A DNA stretch of 36,907 bases, taken from positions 1-36,907 of the forward strand of contig JAQUEL010000008.1 of NCBI GenBank assembly GCA_028685295.1. The letters run 5' to 3'. The notes below the pieces were generated by a model that was not told the DNA's origin, made no database searches, and was given only the letters and a program-made list of their open reading frames with translations. The translations under genes and the position numbers were made by a program. This stretch comes from a bacterium. Lineage in GTDB: Bacteria; UBP13; UBA5359. Positions 26,129-35,282 of this stretch are shown here, in pieces; position 1 is the first letter of the stretch, and every line of letters begins with the position of its first letter.

Positions 26129-26835
26129 GCCTTGCGGAAATAATTGCCACACTATGGGGAGGGATTCTATCCCTCCTCTTCCCTTCCGTGTGCCTTTTAT
26201 GCGGGCGAGCTGGAGAGACATTATGCCGCAGTTGTTTGATGAAGCTGCCTCGGCTGGAAGGGATGCCCTGTCCCGGCTGCGGCTTGCCTGGCGACGGCAC
26301 ACTCTGTCCACATTGCCGGAAAGATAATCCGCCCTATTCTTCGGCATTGGCAGCGGCTCCTTACGCAGAACGCTGGCGGGAGCTTATTCATAAATTTAAA
26401 TACTGCAAGCATCCGGAGCTGGCCGGCCCGCTGGGACGCTATCTGGCTGAGTTTCTGGAAGATTATCTATCAGAAGCAAAGATCGATCTGGTTACCTCCG
26501 TGCCGTTGCACGCAGAACGTTTGCAAGAGCGCGGTTACAATCAGGCCGAACTACTGGCCCAAGCCCTCTGTACTATCAGTGGCAAGCTGCCGTATAAGCG
26601 TACTCTGACCAGAGTAAAGCCGTCCCTGCCGCAACATACCCTGAACAGGAAGGAACGGCACGCCAACCTCAGGCAGGCCTTCAGTCCATTGCCGGAAGCA
26701 TTGCAAGGCGGGGAAAGGGTTTTATTGGTAGACGACGTCATGACCACCGGCGCTACCATTCATGAGTGCTCCGCATGTCTGCTCAAGGCCGGGGCATCCG
26801 CAGTCTACGCGGCAACTCTGGCCAGGAAGTTATGA
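26125..26835 (+). CDS. comF: ComF-family protein (phosphoribosyltransferase-like)
   Basis: A 236-residue protein starting at GTG 26125, overlapping the metK stop by four bases. The N-terminus carries zinc-finger-like cysteine pairs (CLLCG, CRSC, then CPGCG and CPHC, within residues 22-68). The central [20 protein letters not shown] and the PRPP-binding loop [14 protein letters not shown] (about 193-206) are the ComF/ComFC signature. Members are needed for DNA uptake in competent bacteria, where ComFC acts with the ComFA helicase at the cytoplasmic face. Many genomes carry it without known competence. Here it closes the SAM-cycle transcription unit, with no other competence gene in view. Confidence 0.9.
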   Translation: MSLAEIIATLWGGILSLLFPSVCLLCGRAGETLCRSCLMKLPRLEGMPCPGCGLPGDGTLCPHCRKDNPPYSSALAAAPYAERWRELIHKFKYCKHPELAGPLGRYLAEFLEDYLSEAKIDLVTSVPLHAERLQERGYNQAELLAQALCTISGKLPYKRTLTRVKPSLPQHTLNRKERHANLRQAFSPLPEALQGGERVLLVDDVMTTGATIHECSACLLKAGASAVYAATLARKL

Positions 26836-26956
26836 GATATCGTATATATCGTTAAGCTAGTGGCATGTTTTCTCAATCCGCCTTATTTTTGCCATGCGCG
26901 TATCCGACGTTCCATATTGCCGTCATCGGCCCCTTACCGCTGAGCCGTATAATTGC

Positions 26957-26984
26957 TTGACGGTCGGCAGGAATGTGTTATAAT
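26957..26984 (+). promoter_or_regulatory. Sigma-70-type promoter of the DeoR cassette
   Basis: TTGACG (26957-26962) and a perfect TATAAT (26979-26984) are separated by 16 bases. The transcription start is expected near 26991, essentially at the ATG of the DeoR gene. It is the only good promoter seen between comF and the right edge, so it probably drives all seven genes of the cassette. Confidence 0.75.
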
Positions 26985-26999
26985 GTTCGTTATGAACAT
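26983..26999. promoter_or_regulatory. Candidate operator overlapping the DeoR promoter
   Basis: ATGTTC (26983-26988) and GAACAT (26994-26999) form a perfect inverted repeat with a 5-base spacer. It overlaps the last two bases of the -10 box and covers the predicted transcription start, an ideal place for autorepression by the DeoR protein encoded immediately downstream. Confidence 0.55.
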
Positions 27000-27759
27000 A
27001 AACAATACATCGAACAACAAGGCAGTTAATAATGGTTTGCGTGATTTCAAGCAATTACGCCAGGATAAGATATTAGCTCTTCTCGATGAAATGGGGAAGG
27101 TGCATGTTAAAGCCCTGGCTGTAGAATTCAGCGTTGATCCTATCACTATCAGGCGAGATCTGGAAGAATTAGCGCTACAGAACCTGCTTATCAGGACACA
27201 CGGCGGTGCTGTCAAGACACGTTTGATAGATAGAGAGTTCAGCTATATAGAGAAAGAACAGAAGGATGTCGATCTTAAGACAAAGGTAGCAAAGAAGGCT
27301 GCAGCTTTGATAGAGAACGGTGATTCTGTTTTTTTTGATACAGGTACTACTGCCAGAGCTGCCTTTTTGGAATTACCCGCCGAAATATCGTTGACTATAG
27401 TTACTAATAATTTGGTGATAGTCATGGATAGCCTGTACCGGGATAATTACAGAATTATTGTTCCGGGAGGGGAATTGAACACTGTTTCACCCGATCTCTA
27501 CGGAGCTTTAACATTGAGCAATCTCAAGGATATTTATGTGAACAAGGCCTTTTTCGGTTGTGATGCCTTCGATAACGATAGTTTCTACACTGCAGATCAT
27601 AAATCGGCTGAAACAATCAAGGTGATGCATAAAAATTCATCTCAAAGTTTTCTTCTGGCCGACAGTGCAAAATACGGCAGCAAGGGGCTGGTCAGAGTTA
27701 TGAGCATGAAAGAGGTCTGCCTGATAACGGATGATATAAAGCTAAATAAACATTGTTAA
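26992..27759 (+). CDS. DeoR/GlpR-family transcriptional regulator
   Basis: A 255-residue repressor. The N-terminal DeoR helix-turn-helix is complete (RQDKILALLDEMGKVHVKAL, then FSVDPITIRRDLEELALQNL and RTHGGAV). The sugar-phosphate-sensing DeoRC domain follows, with its DTGTTARAAFLELP phosphate-binding motif (about 109-122) and IVTNNL. Start: the in-frame TTG at 26953 is upstream of the promoter's -35 region and can be dismissed. ATG 26992 lies at the predicted transcription start, so translation would be leaderless. A TTG near 27037 is a weaker alternative. The effector is probably a phosphorylated sugar made by the PfkB kinase downstream. Confidence 0.9.
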   Translation: MNINNTSNNKAVNNGLRDFKQLRQDKILALLDEMGKVHVKALAVEFSVDPITIRRDLEELALQNLLIRTHGGAVKTRLIDREFSYIEKEQKDVDLKTKVAKKAAALIENGDSVFFDTGTTARAAFLELPAEISLTIVTNNLVIVMDSLYRDNYRIIVPGGELNTVSPDLYGALTLSNLKDIYVNKAFFGCDAFDNDSFYTADHKSAETIKVMHKNSSQSFLLADSAKYGSKGLVRVMSMKEVCLITDDIKLNKHC

Positions 27760-27792
27760 CCGATAGATTTAATTATTGATGGAGGTCATCTC

Positions 27793-30129
27793 ATGCTGTT
27801 ACGCTATGATCATGATAAAGCTGCCTTCATTCTTGAAAAAGGCGGGGTATCGCTGTTCCAATGGCAAGTATCGCTTGAAGCCGATGGGGTGGAACGGTTT
27901 GGAAGGCACAGTGTGACGGAAACAAAGAAGGGCTTTCTCTGCCGGATAGATTTGGTAGAGGCCGGCCTTGAATGGGTGATTGATTTCGATACCAGTCCTG
28001 ATAATGGGATTGGTATCACTTCGGTAATCCGTAATAGCGGCGCTAAGCCGGCCAGCCTGGGCAGAGTCAATATATGCAAAGCGGCGGATATCGTAAACTT
28101 CGGCAAGCCCGAAGAGGATATCGTGCAATTGATGTTACCTTCAGGACAACACCTTCGAGACGTACAACTAATAAAATCTTCGGATGCTGATCGCGAAAGC
28201 AACATAAAAATGCTTCTTTTCAATCGCAGTCGTCAGCAAGCTATGTTGATAGGTTTTATATCATTCCAAAGTATGGCAACGAAAGTCATTTATGACTATG
28301 ACAATCTGGCGGGGATAAGAAATCTGACTGCGTACTGTGACCTGGCAGGTTTCCACCTGATTCCTGGAGAGAGGATCGAAACGGAGAAGTTCAATCTTGC
28401 CTTCAGCACTGATCCTTATCAATTGCTCGAAGATTGGGCTGATAATGTAGCTGACGTATACCATCCCAAATTTATAAGTAAGCCTGTACTCGGCTGGATC
28501 GGAGGGGCCTGGGTCCGTGGTAATGCGAAAGAGAGTACGGAAGCGATTGCCATTGGAAATGTTGATGCTGTCAATAAACGTCTTAAGGGTTTCGGATTTG
28601 AATACTGCTGGATAAGCATTGCCAATCTGGAGGGAGGAAATCCCGGTGATTGGCTGGCCTGGAATAGGAATAATTTACCATCTGGTAGCGAGCAGCTAAT
28701 CAAAGAACTTCGCCGCAGAAATTTTAAACTCGGTCTTTGGTGTGGTCCGTTTTACATAAGTTCGGCTTTGAAGCGGTTGATAAAAGAGCTTAAGGCTAAG
28801 GGAGCACTGCTTAAAGGCTCTGACGGAGAGCTGATAGTGGCTTATCACAGGTGGGCGCATGGTGATGCCGGCAAGCTTCCTTTGGAGAAGCGCCCTGAGC
28901 TTTATGCCCTGGATCCAAGTCACCCGGATAACCTGAAGTTTATCCGTAAGGTTTTCGAGACATATCGGAAATGGGGAGTACGTTACTATATGCTGGATTT
29001 CCTTGAGGCGGGAGCAGGTAATATCAGCCGCTTTCCCTATTCAAAGCATTGCGATGAATTGAAGATTGCCGGACCGGAGATCTACACTGCTTTTATGCAG
29101 GAGATCCGCCAAGCTGCCGGAGAGGAGACCTTTATCCTGGGCAGCACAGGGCCGACGATTCATAATGCCGGACTGTTGGATGCCGTTAGAACCGGCAATG
29201 ATTTTGGAGAAGGCCGGCAGATCAGACCAAACTCTTTTTTTTACCCTGCCAGTTATGTAATCAATAATATGGAGTTCTGGACCGGGCCGCAGTGGGCTCT
29301 GACCAATCAGGCATCCTCTTATTACACCCATGGAAAGCTGTATCAGAACGATGCCGGTAATGTGCTGACGGTAGACAAGCCGATTCCTTTGTCGCATGCC
29401 CGAATCAACGCCACTATTCATGCCTTTACAGGCAGTTCCAGTATGCTCGGCGACGATATTCGTCATATTTCAGAAGGACGGCTTGAACTGATTAAGAAGA
29501 CGCTGCCGAGAAGCCCTATAGCGGCTTTCCCAGTGGATCTTTTCGATCGTTGCAATAATACCTGTCCATCTATTTTCCATCGTAAGATAGAGAAGCCCTG
29601 GGGCACTTATGATGTAGTAGCCTGTTATAACTTCAGTCAAAAGTATAAAGAGGTGGAATTGGATTTGCATAGATTGAAGCTTGATTCGGCAAAGCAGTAT
29701 CTGCTTTGGGAATTCTGGAACGAAGAGTATATGGGGCGAATTTCCGAAACATTGCACCTTTCCCTTCCTCCTCTTACGGTAGGGGTATATCGATTGGCCG
29801 AGTATATAGACCGTCCTGTAATTTTAGCCACGGACATGCACTTGTTAATGGGTGAGATGGAACTGGCGCAAGTAGATTGGAACGAGAAGAATATGGTTCT
29901 GAGCGGCCGGGCCATCCGGCCTGCTGGAGAAGAGGGTAGTCTTTATATTCATGTGCCCGATAACCTGTGTGTCAAAAATATAGAGGACTGCTACATCAGT
30001 AAGGATGCTCGGGATAATTCGCTGGTGGTTCGCATAAAACTTAATTTTACAGATGAGAGCAGAGAATGGCGGATTGAATTTGAGCAACTATCTGAAGTTT
30101 TGGATATGAATAAACTTAATTTGGCATGA
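27793..30129 (+). CDS. GH36-like (alpha-galactosidase-type) glycoside hydrolase
   Basis: A 778-residue protein without signal peptide, so intracellular. ATG 27793 follows GGAGG. The first 230 residues are a beta-sandwich. The TIM barrel starts near GWIGGAWVRGNAKES and includes FKLGLWCGPFYISSALKRLI. The nucleophile candidate is D402 in YYMLDFLEAG and the acid/base candidate D470 in AVRTGNDFGEGR, both placed as in GH36/clan GH-D enzymes. A C-terminal beta domain ends with the expected carbohydrate-associated fold. It presumably removes an alpha-linked galactose or related sugar. It begins the catabolic part of the DeoR cassette, 33 bases after the regulator. Confidence 0.75.
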   Translation: MLLRYDHDKAAFILEKGGVSLFQWQVSLEADGVERFGRHSVTETKKGFLCRIDLVEAGLEWVIDFDTSPDNGIGITSVIRNSGAKPASLGRVNICKAADIVNFGKPEEDIVQLMLPSGQHLRDVQLIKSSDADRESNIKMLLFNRSRQQAMLIGFISFQSMATKVIYDYDNLAGIRNLTAYCDLAGFHLIPGERIETEKFNLAFSTDPYQLLEDWADNVADVYHPKFISKPVLGWIGGAWVRGNAKESTEAIAIGNVDAVNKRLKGFGFEYCWISIANLEGGNPGDWLAWNRNNLPSGSEQLIKELRRRNFKLGLWCGPFYISSALKRLIKELKAKGALLKGSDGELIVAYHRWAHGDAGKLPLEKRPELYALDPSHPDNLKFIRKVFETYRKWGVRYYMLDFLEAGAGNISRFPYSKHCDELKIAGPEIYTAFMQEIRQAAGEETFILGSTGPTIHNAGLLDAVRTGNDFGEGRQIRPNSFFYPASYVINNMEFWTGPQWALTNQASSYYTHGKLYQNDAGNVLTVDKPIPLSHARINATIHAFTGSSSMLGDDIRHISEGRLELIKKTLPRSPIAAFPVDLFDRCNNTCPSIFHRKIEKPWGTYDVVACYNFSQKYKEVELDLHRLKLDSAKQYLLWEFWNEEYMGRISETLHLSLPPLTVGVYRLAEYIDRPVILATDMHLLMGEMELAQVDWNEKNMVLSGRAIRPAGEEGSLYIHVPDNLCVKNIEDCYISKDARDNSLVVRIKLNFTDESREWRIEFEQLSEVLDMNKLNLA

Positions 30130-30184
30130 GACGACGGTTATAGCCGTCCTTATCTCCTAGATGAACTGAAGGAAGGGCGAGATT

Positions 30185-31543
30185 ATGCAAACTCCACCGA
30201 TACGAGTCTGCTTCGTCGGCTTCGGCGAGATCAATACGCCGCGCGATATCATCGAAGAAAAGTGTCTGTCAGCTGAAAAACGTTTGGCCGGACTGGGTTT
30301 GGAAGTAGTGCGCACCGACCCGGTCAGCGATGACCCAGCCGGCCGGGAGGTGGAGCGGGCTAGGCTGGATTTGGCAGGCCAGGAGTTTGATCTATTGATA
30401 ATCTGCATTGCCGGCTGGATACCGTCACATACGGTGATGCGCTTGATAGATGGCTGGTCGCACAAACCTATGCTGCTTTGGGGCCTGAGCGGCTGGCAGC
30501 AGGGAGAACGCTTTGTGACCACAGCTGCACAGGCAGGCACAACCGCTTTGCGTCGGACTATGCAGGATATGGGGATTCGGTTTAAATACGTCGTAGATTA
30601 TATGGACCGGGAGCCGGACGATCGGCCTATTCTCTCCTTCGCCCGGGCGGCTCAGGCCGCTGCCCGCCTGCGTCATGCCCGAGTGGGTACGATGGGTTGC
30701 CGGGATATGAATCTTTACGCCACGTTGCATGATGGCATTAGTTTACGTCGAAGTATCGGACCGGAGATAGAGAGCTTTGAAATGCTGGAGATGGTGCAAA
30801 GAGGACAGAGCCTGGACGTCGCCGATGTAAAGGCAACGGTGCAACGTATGAAAGAGAGCTGGCAGTTTGTTCAGCCGGCAGATGAAGCTAGCCTGATCAA
30901 AGCTGCAGAGCTCTATCTGGCTGTCAAAAGCAAAGCTGCCGAGCGTGGTTATGAAGCCCTTTCGCTGATAGACGTTGACGGCGTTAAAAAGCTACTCGGC
31001 TTTCCACCTGCTCCGGTCTTTATGCTGCTGAGCGAGGACGGGTTGTACACCATACCGGAGAACGATGTTCCAGGGGCCATTACTCAGTTGATGACTGGAT
31101 ACGTTACCGGCCAGATTGCTGCTTACATGGAGATCTATGAATTCAGTCGTCGAGGCGTGCTGATCGGCGTGCCGGATTATATCCCAGCTGAGATAACTGA
31201 CGGCCCGATCAGGGTATTGCCTACCGCTTTCGGTCATCTGGGTCAGGGCTTGTTGAACATCTCTCAGGTGCGTACCGGACGAGTTACCCTAGCCCGCCTG
31301 CTTTGTACAAATGGCGCCTACAGTTTACATCTGGCCACAGGCATTGCAAAGCGGCCGCAATCCTGGGAGGAGGCCGGTTGGGCGCCTCCGGCACCACAAT
31401 TACCCAGTTTACAGGTAGAACTGGACAGCGCCGTTGAGGAGTTTGTTCAGCAGGTTGCAGGGCAACATTATATCCTTTCTTATGGTGACAACTGTAGAGA
31501 ACTGACAGATCTTTGCCGCTTACTTAACGTTGAGGTGCTGTGA
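30185..31543 (+). CDS. L-fucose isomerase-like protein, divergent metal site
   Basis: A 452-residue protein with the FucI/AraA-type layout: Rossmann-like N-terminal half (IRVCFVGFGEINTPRDIIEE, VGTMGCRDMNLYATLHDG) and an isomerase-like C-terminal half. IPENDVPGAITQLMTGYVTG aligns with the metal-Glu helix. The following ligand region reads MEIYEFSRRGVLIGVPDYIP instead of the usual Asp and His-x-Gly, and the terminal GQHYILSYGDNC replaces HQHF. A metal-dependent isomerase reaction is therefore doubtful; it may bind a sugar or catalyse a different step. AAGGAAGG precedes ATG 30185. The gene is a distant paralog of the one at 12257, in the matching operon position after a glycosidase. The next gene overlaps its stop. 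Confidence 0.7.
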   Translation: MQTPPIRVCFVGFGEINTPRDIIEEKCLSAEKRLAGLGLEVVRTDPVSDDPAGREVERARLDLAGQEFDLLIICIAGWIPSHTVMRLIDGWSHKPMLLWGLSGWQQGERFVTTAAQAGTTALRRTMQDMGIRFKYVVDYMDREPDDRPILSFARAAQAAARLRHARVGTMGCRDMNLYATLHDGISLRRSIGPEIESFEMLEMVQRGQSLDVADVKATVQRMKESWQFVQPADEASLIKAAELYLAVKSKAAERGYEALSLIDVDGVKKLLGFPPAPVFMLLSEDGLYTIPENDVPGAITQLMTGYVTGQIAAYMEIYEFSRRGVLIGVPDYIPAEITDGPIRVLPTAFGHLGQGLLNISQVRTGRVTLARLLCTNGAYSLHLATGIAKRPQSWEEAGWAPPAPQLPSLQVELDSAVEEFVQQVAGQHYILSYGDNCRELTDLCRLLNVEVL

Positions 31544-32760
31544 TGAAAACTAGCGACGGCCTGGTAAATATGGCAAACGCTATTCTTCCCGAAAAGCTTA
31601 TATCTTATGACGTTACGGTGGCCGGCTATATCAGTGTTGATCTGACGCCGGCTTGGCATGAGCGGCTTTGCTTTTCCTCCTTCAGTGAGCTGCTGCAGCC
31701 AGGACACCTTATTGAAATGGCTGAAATGGAGATAACGCCGGGAGGTGCTGTAGCCAATACCGGCCTGGCTCTGCAGCGCTTCAGGCGTGTCGTTTACTTG
31801 AATGGTTTGGTAGGCTATGACCTATTAGGAGATTTTATCATCCGGCATTTACAACGACAAGGCGTTGCCGAAGGTATTAGGCAGACTGACCGGGCTGCCA
31901 CTGCCTACGGAGTAGTTATAGCCCCTCCCGGGCTGGATAGGATCTTTCTTGAACACGTTGGCTGTAACGCTGTCTTCGGCACTGAAGATATTGATTGGCT
32001 GGCTGTAGAGAAAAGCCGTATCTTCCACTTCGGTTATCCACCGCTGATGCCGTGCTTATATTCCGATGGCGGAATCGAACTGAGCTCTATCTTCCGGCGG
32101 GTGCAGGAGGTAGAAACGATTGTCTCTCTGGATATGACTCTGCCGGATGCCGGCAGCCCGGCCGGACGGATTGACTGGCCTGCATTTATGGAACAGGTGT
32201 TGCCGGCCGTGGATATCTTCGTGCCGAGCATCGAAGAACTTCTTTATACCATGAGGCCGGACCGTTACGCGCAATTACAGGCTGATTACGGCAGCCACGA
32301 TATTCTGGAAGCCATACCCTTAAGCTGGTATAGCGAATTAGGAGATAAGATTATCGGCTTGGGGGTAAAAGTGCTGATGATAACAGCTGGATCGCGAGGG
32401 GCCTATCTGCAAACAGGAGATATAGATAATTGGAAGGCCGCTGCCAAACTGAAACTAAAAAGCGGCAACTGGAGCCGGCGACGCCTGTGGGCATCGGCCA
32501 TGCCGGTAGATCTGCGCCGCCAAATCAACGCCACTGGAGCCGGAGACTGTGCCGTAGCCGGGCTGCTGGCCGGACTGCTTGAAGGGATGCGGATAGAAGA
32601 AGCTGCTGGCTGTGCCATGCTGGCTGGTCGGGATAATCTCTATGGACTCGACGCTCTTAGCGGTCTGCCGGACTGGCCGGGAATAATCGCTGAATTAGAG
32701 GCTGTCAAAGGTATTTTTGTATTCGAAACAGAGAAAGATTTCGGGAAGGAAGAGTACTAA
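31543..32760 (+). CDS. PfkB-family sugar kinase
   Basis: A 405-residue ribokinase-type kinase. ATG 31543 overlaps the previous stop (TGATG) and has GAGGTG five bases upstream; a GTG at 31540 is the alternative. The motif TPGGAVANTGLALQRF near residue 67 and the C-terminal INATGAGDCAVAGLLAGLLE with the catalytic Asp are clear. At 405 residues it is longer than typical ribokinases (about 310). The extra sequence is at the N-terminus and around residues 240-320 (IPLSWYSELGDKIIGLG, KLKLKSGNWSRRRLW). It probably phosphorylates the monosaccharide produced in this cassette, and that product could be the DeoR effector. Substrate is not inferable. Confidence 0.85.
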   Translation: MKTSDGLVNMANAILPEKLISYDVTVAGYISVDLTPAWHERLCFSSFSELLQPGHLIEMAEMEITPGGAVANTGLALQRFRRVVYLNGLVGYDLLGDFIIRHLQRQGVAEGIRQTDRAATAYGVVIAPPGLDRIFLEHVGCNAVFGTEDIDWLAVEKSRIFHFGYPPLMPCLYSDGGIELSSIFRRVQEVETIVSLDMTLPDAGSPAGRIDWPAFMEQVLPAVDIFVPSIEELLYTMRPDRYAQLQADYGSHDILEAIPLSWYSELGDKIIGLGVKVLMITAGSRGAYLQTGDIDNWKAAAKLKLKSGNWSRRRLWASAMPVDLRRQINATGAGDCAVAGLLAGLLEGMRIEEAAGCAMLAGRDNLYGLDALSGLPDWPGIIAELEAVKGIFVFETEKDFGKEEY

Positions 32761-32762
32761 TT

Positions 32763-34130
32763 ATGTCGAAAAGATTGCCATGGTGGAAAGAGGGATATGA
32801 TTTCTCACAACTGCCGAAGATGAAAACGGGAAGTCCCGGGCCGGAGTCACGGCGCTTGCACGCCAGGGCTGCTGGTATCATCAAGGGGCTATCGTCGCAG
32901 GTTAAATTACATCCGGTATGCTTCAAAGAAGGCTTCGGCGTCGTTCTGACCGACGTGGACGGCAATCGTTATATTGATTTTTCTTCCGGCATATATGTAA
33001 CTACGCTGGGACATTGCCATCCCAAAATTTCCGAAGCGGTGGCGCGGGCGGCTCGAACTATGATGAATTGTCACGACTTTACTACTCCGGTGAAGGTTGA
33101 ATTACTGGAAAAGATGGTGCGAATTCTGCCGGAAGGCATCAACGGTATCCAGCTTTATGATTCCGGCGCTACCGCTGTGGAAGCGGCGTTACGGGCTGCC
33201 AGGGCTTATACCGGCAAGCATGAATTTCTTGGCTTTATGATGGATTTTCATGGCAAAACCGGGCATGCCGTCAGTTTGGCTAAAATGAACAGCGCCAATG
33301 GGGCAGGTAGAGCGCAAGGCTTTTACATGGTACCCAAGCCTTATCCTTATCGCCCGCTATTCAAGAGAACGGATGGCAGCATAGATACAGATGCTTACAT
33401 TGATTACTATGAATATTTTCTGGCCAATGCCACTACAGGGCAGGTGGCAGCTTTTATTGCCGAACCCATTCAGGGATGGGGCGGTTCGGTGATTCCACCG
33501 GATGACTTTTATTCTAAGCTTAAAAAGTTCTGTCAAAAGCATGATATGTTGCTTATAGCTGATGAAGTACTCACTGGTATGGGTCGTACCGGCAAGTATC
33601 TAGCCATGGAACATTGGGATGTGACGGCTGATATCAGCACCTTGGGTAAGGGCTTTGGCAACGGTTTTCCGGTAACGGCCATGGTAGCCGATGAGAGGAT
33701 TAAGGATGCCTTCGAGAAGATCTCCGCCTCTACCAGCTATGGCGGCAACCCCATGGCTTGTGCCGCTGCCCTGGCTTCCATTGAGGTGATAGAAGAAGAG
33801 TGCCTGTTGGAGAACGCCCTCAGGCTGGAGGATTACTTTATCAAGCGAATGGAGAAGATGAAGAGAGAACATAAGATAATAGGCGATGTCAGAGCCAAAG
33901 GATGTCTGCTGGGCATAGAGATGGTCAGAGATCAGCAGAGCAAAGAGCCCTTTGATGAAGCGGGAAAGATGGTCTATGCCAAAGCCTTTAGAAAAGGACT
34001 GGCCTGGGTGCCGGCCGGGCATATCCTGAGGCTGTCGCCGTCAATCATTATGGATAAAGAGGTTGCCGCCAAAGGTATGGATATAGTGGAAGAAGCCATC
34101 TATGAAACAGAGAAGGAATTAGGCTATTAA
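32763..34130 (+). CDS. Class III PLP-dependent aminotransferase
   Basis: A 455-residue pyridoxal-phosphate enzyme. Visible landmarks are GNRYIDFSSGIYVTTLGHCH, the cofactor-phosphate region YDSGATAVEAALRAARAYTG, and IAEPIQGWGG. LLIADEVLTGMGRTGK carries the PLP-binding Asp, and the Schiff-base lysine is K296 in STLGKGFGNGFPV. Relatives include 4-aminobutyrate, ornithine and dialkylglycine enzymes. In an otherwise sugar-related operon, a keto-sugar or keto-cyclitol, or an amino donor produced from it, is the likely substrate. ATG 32763 lies two bases after the kinase stop and no strong ribosome binding site is seen, so it is probably translated by coupling. Confidence 0.9.
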   Translation: MSKRLPWWKEGYDFSQLPKMKTGSPGPESRRLHARAAGIIKGLSSQVKLHPVCFKEGFGVVLTDVDGNRYIDFSSGIYVTTLGHCHPKISEAVARAARTMMNCHDFTTPVKVELLEKMVRILPEGINGIQLYDSGATAVEAALRAARAYTGKHEFLGFMMDFHGKTGHAVSLAKMNSANGAGRAQGFYMVPKPYPYRPLFKRTDGSIDTDAYIDYYEYFLANATTGQVAAFIAEPIQGWGGSVIPPDDFYSKLKKFCQKHDMLLIADEVLTGMGRTGKYLAMEHWDVTADISTLGKGFGNGFPVTAMVADERIKDAFEKISASTSYGGNPMACAAALASIEVIEEECLLENALRLEDYFIKRMEKMKREHKIIGDVRAKGCLLGIEMVRDQQSKEPFDEAGKMVYAKAFRKGLAWVPAGHILRLSPSIIMDKEVAAKGMDIVEEAIYETEKELGY

Positions 34131-34131
34131 T

Positions 34132-35262
34132 ATGAAGATATATAATGTTGGCCTGATAGGAGCCGGATTCATGGGACGTACTCATGCCTGGTGCTGGAAT
34201 TCATTGCCCTACTTCTATGCCGGACGTGACTACAAATGCTGTCTTAAGGGCATCTGCACCTCAAGTCTGGAAGCAGCCCGGAATGCCCGGGAAGAACTAG
34301 GCTTTATGCGAGCCTACGCCGATTTTCAGACTATGATAGACGACCCAGGGATCGATATTATTGACATTGCCTTGCCCAACAACGTACATAAAGAGGCTCT
34401 CCAAGCTGCTGCTAAAGCCGGCAAAGTTGTCTATTGTGACAAACCGCTGACCGGGAATCTGGAAGAAGCCATACAACTGGAGAAAGAATTGAAAGACCCT
34501 GACAGCCTAGGCCAGATGGCGTTGCAGTATCGCTTTTATCCGGCTACTATGCGTGCCAGGCAACTGGTAGAGGCTGACGAGATAGGCAAGATAATCAGCT
34601 TTAGGGCCGCCTATCTTCACTCCGGCAATGTAGCCGAGGGCAAGCCGATGCACTGGAAAGATACCAGGGCCGCCGGCGGAGGCGTGCTCTGCGATATGGG
34701 CACTCATATTATCGATCTTCTGACTTGGCTGTGCAATGCTCCATTATCCCGGATATATGCTCTACAGAAGACCCTGTATGCCAATCGTCCTTCCCATAGA
34801 GATCCAGCGGTTATGGCTCGGCAGGATACCGATGACATGACTCTTATGGCTGTCATGCTGGATGGCGGCGCTATTGGGAGCATCGAAGCTTCCAAGATAG
34901 CTACCGGCTGTCAGGACGAACTTCGTTTTGAGATCCACGGCAGCCGGGGAGCACTGCGCTTCAATCTGATGGAACCAAACTATCTCGATTTCTTCAGTTC
35001 TTCCGACCCAGAGGCTCCGCTGGGAGGGCTTTCCGGCTTCAAGAGGATACATTGCGTGCAAAGATATGAATCTCCAGCTCTCTTTCCCGGCTCCAAATTC
35101 TCCATCGGCTGGCTACGGGGCCATTTGCATTGCCTCTATAGCTTTATCTCTGCCCATCATGTTGAGCAACCCTTCCAGCCATCCATTAAGCGCGGTATAG
35201 AACTGGAGAAGATGATAGCTGCAGTGGAGAAGAGCGTTGCTGATAACAAAGAAGGAATTTAA
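34132..35262 (+). CDS. Gfo/Idh/MocA-family oxidoreductase
   Basis: A 376-residue NAD(P)-dependent dehydrogenase. The Rossmann start YNVGLIGAGFMGRTHAW binds the cofactor, YCDKPLTGNLEEA contains the catalytic K104, and GGGVLCDMGTHIIDLLTWL holds the His/Asp substrate pair typical for inositol and hexose dehydrogenases. It starts one base after the aminotransferase stop, so the two are tightly coupled. Oxidation of a sugar or cyclitol hydroxyl to a ketone followed by transamination (or the reverse) is a coherent pair of steps. Direction and substrate are inferred only from neighbourhood. Confidence 0.9.
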   Translation: MKIYNVGLIGAGFMGRTHAWCWNSLPYFYAGRDYKCCLKGICTSSLEAARNAREELGFMRAYADFQTMIDDPGIDIIDIALPNNVHKEALQAAAKAGKVVYCDKPLTGNLEEAIQLEKELKDPDSLGQMALQYRFYPATMRARQLVEADEIGKIISFRAAYLHSGNVAEGKPMHWKDTRAAGGGVLCDMGTHIIDLLTWLCNAPLSRIYALQKTLYANRPSHRDPAVMARQDTDDMTLMAVMLDGGAIGSIEASKIATGCQDELRFEIHGSRGALRFNLMEPNYLDFFSSSDPEAPLGGLSGFKRIHCVQRYESPALFPGSKFSIGWLRGHLHCLYSFISAHHVEQPFQPSIKRGIELEKMIAAVEKSVADNKEGI

Positions 35263-35282
35263 TAGCTGAAAGGAGGAAGGAT

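Noticed and set aside
30133-30148. Hairpin GACGG-TTATAG-CCGTC after the GH36-like gene as terminator
   Set aside because: The stem is only five base pairs and no T run follows; the next gene belongs to the same cassette.
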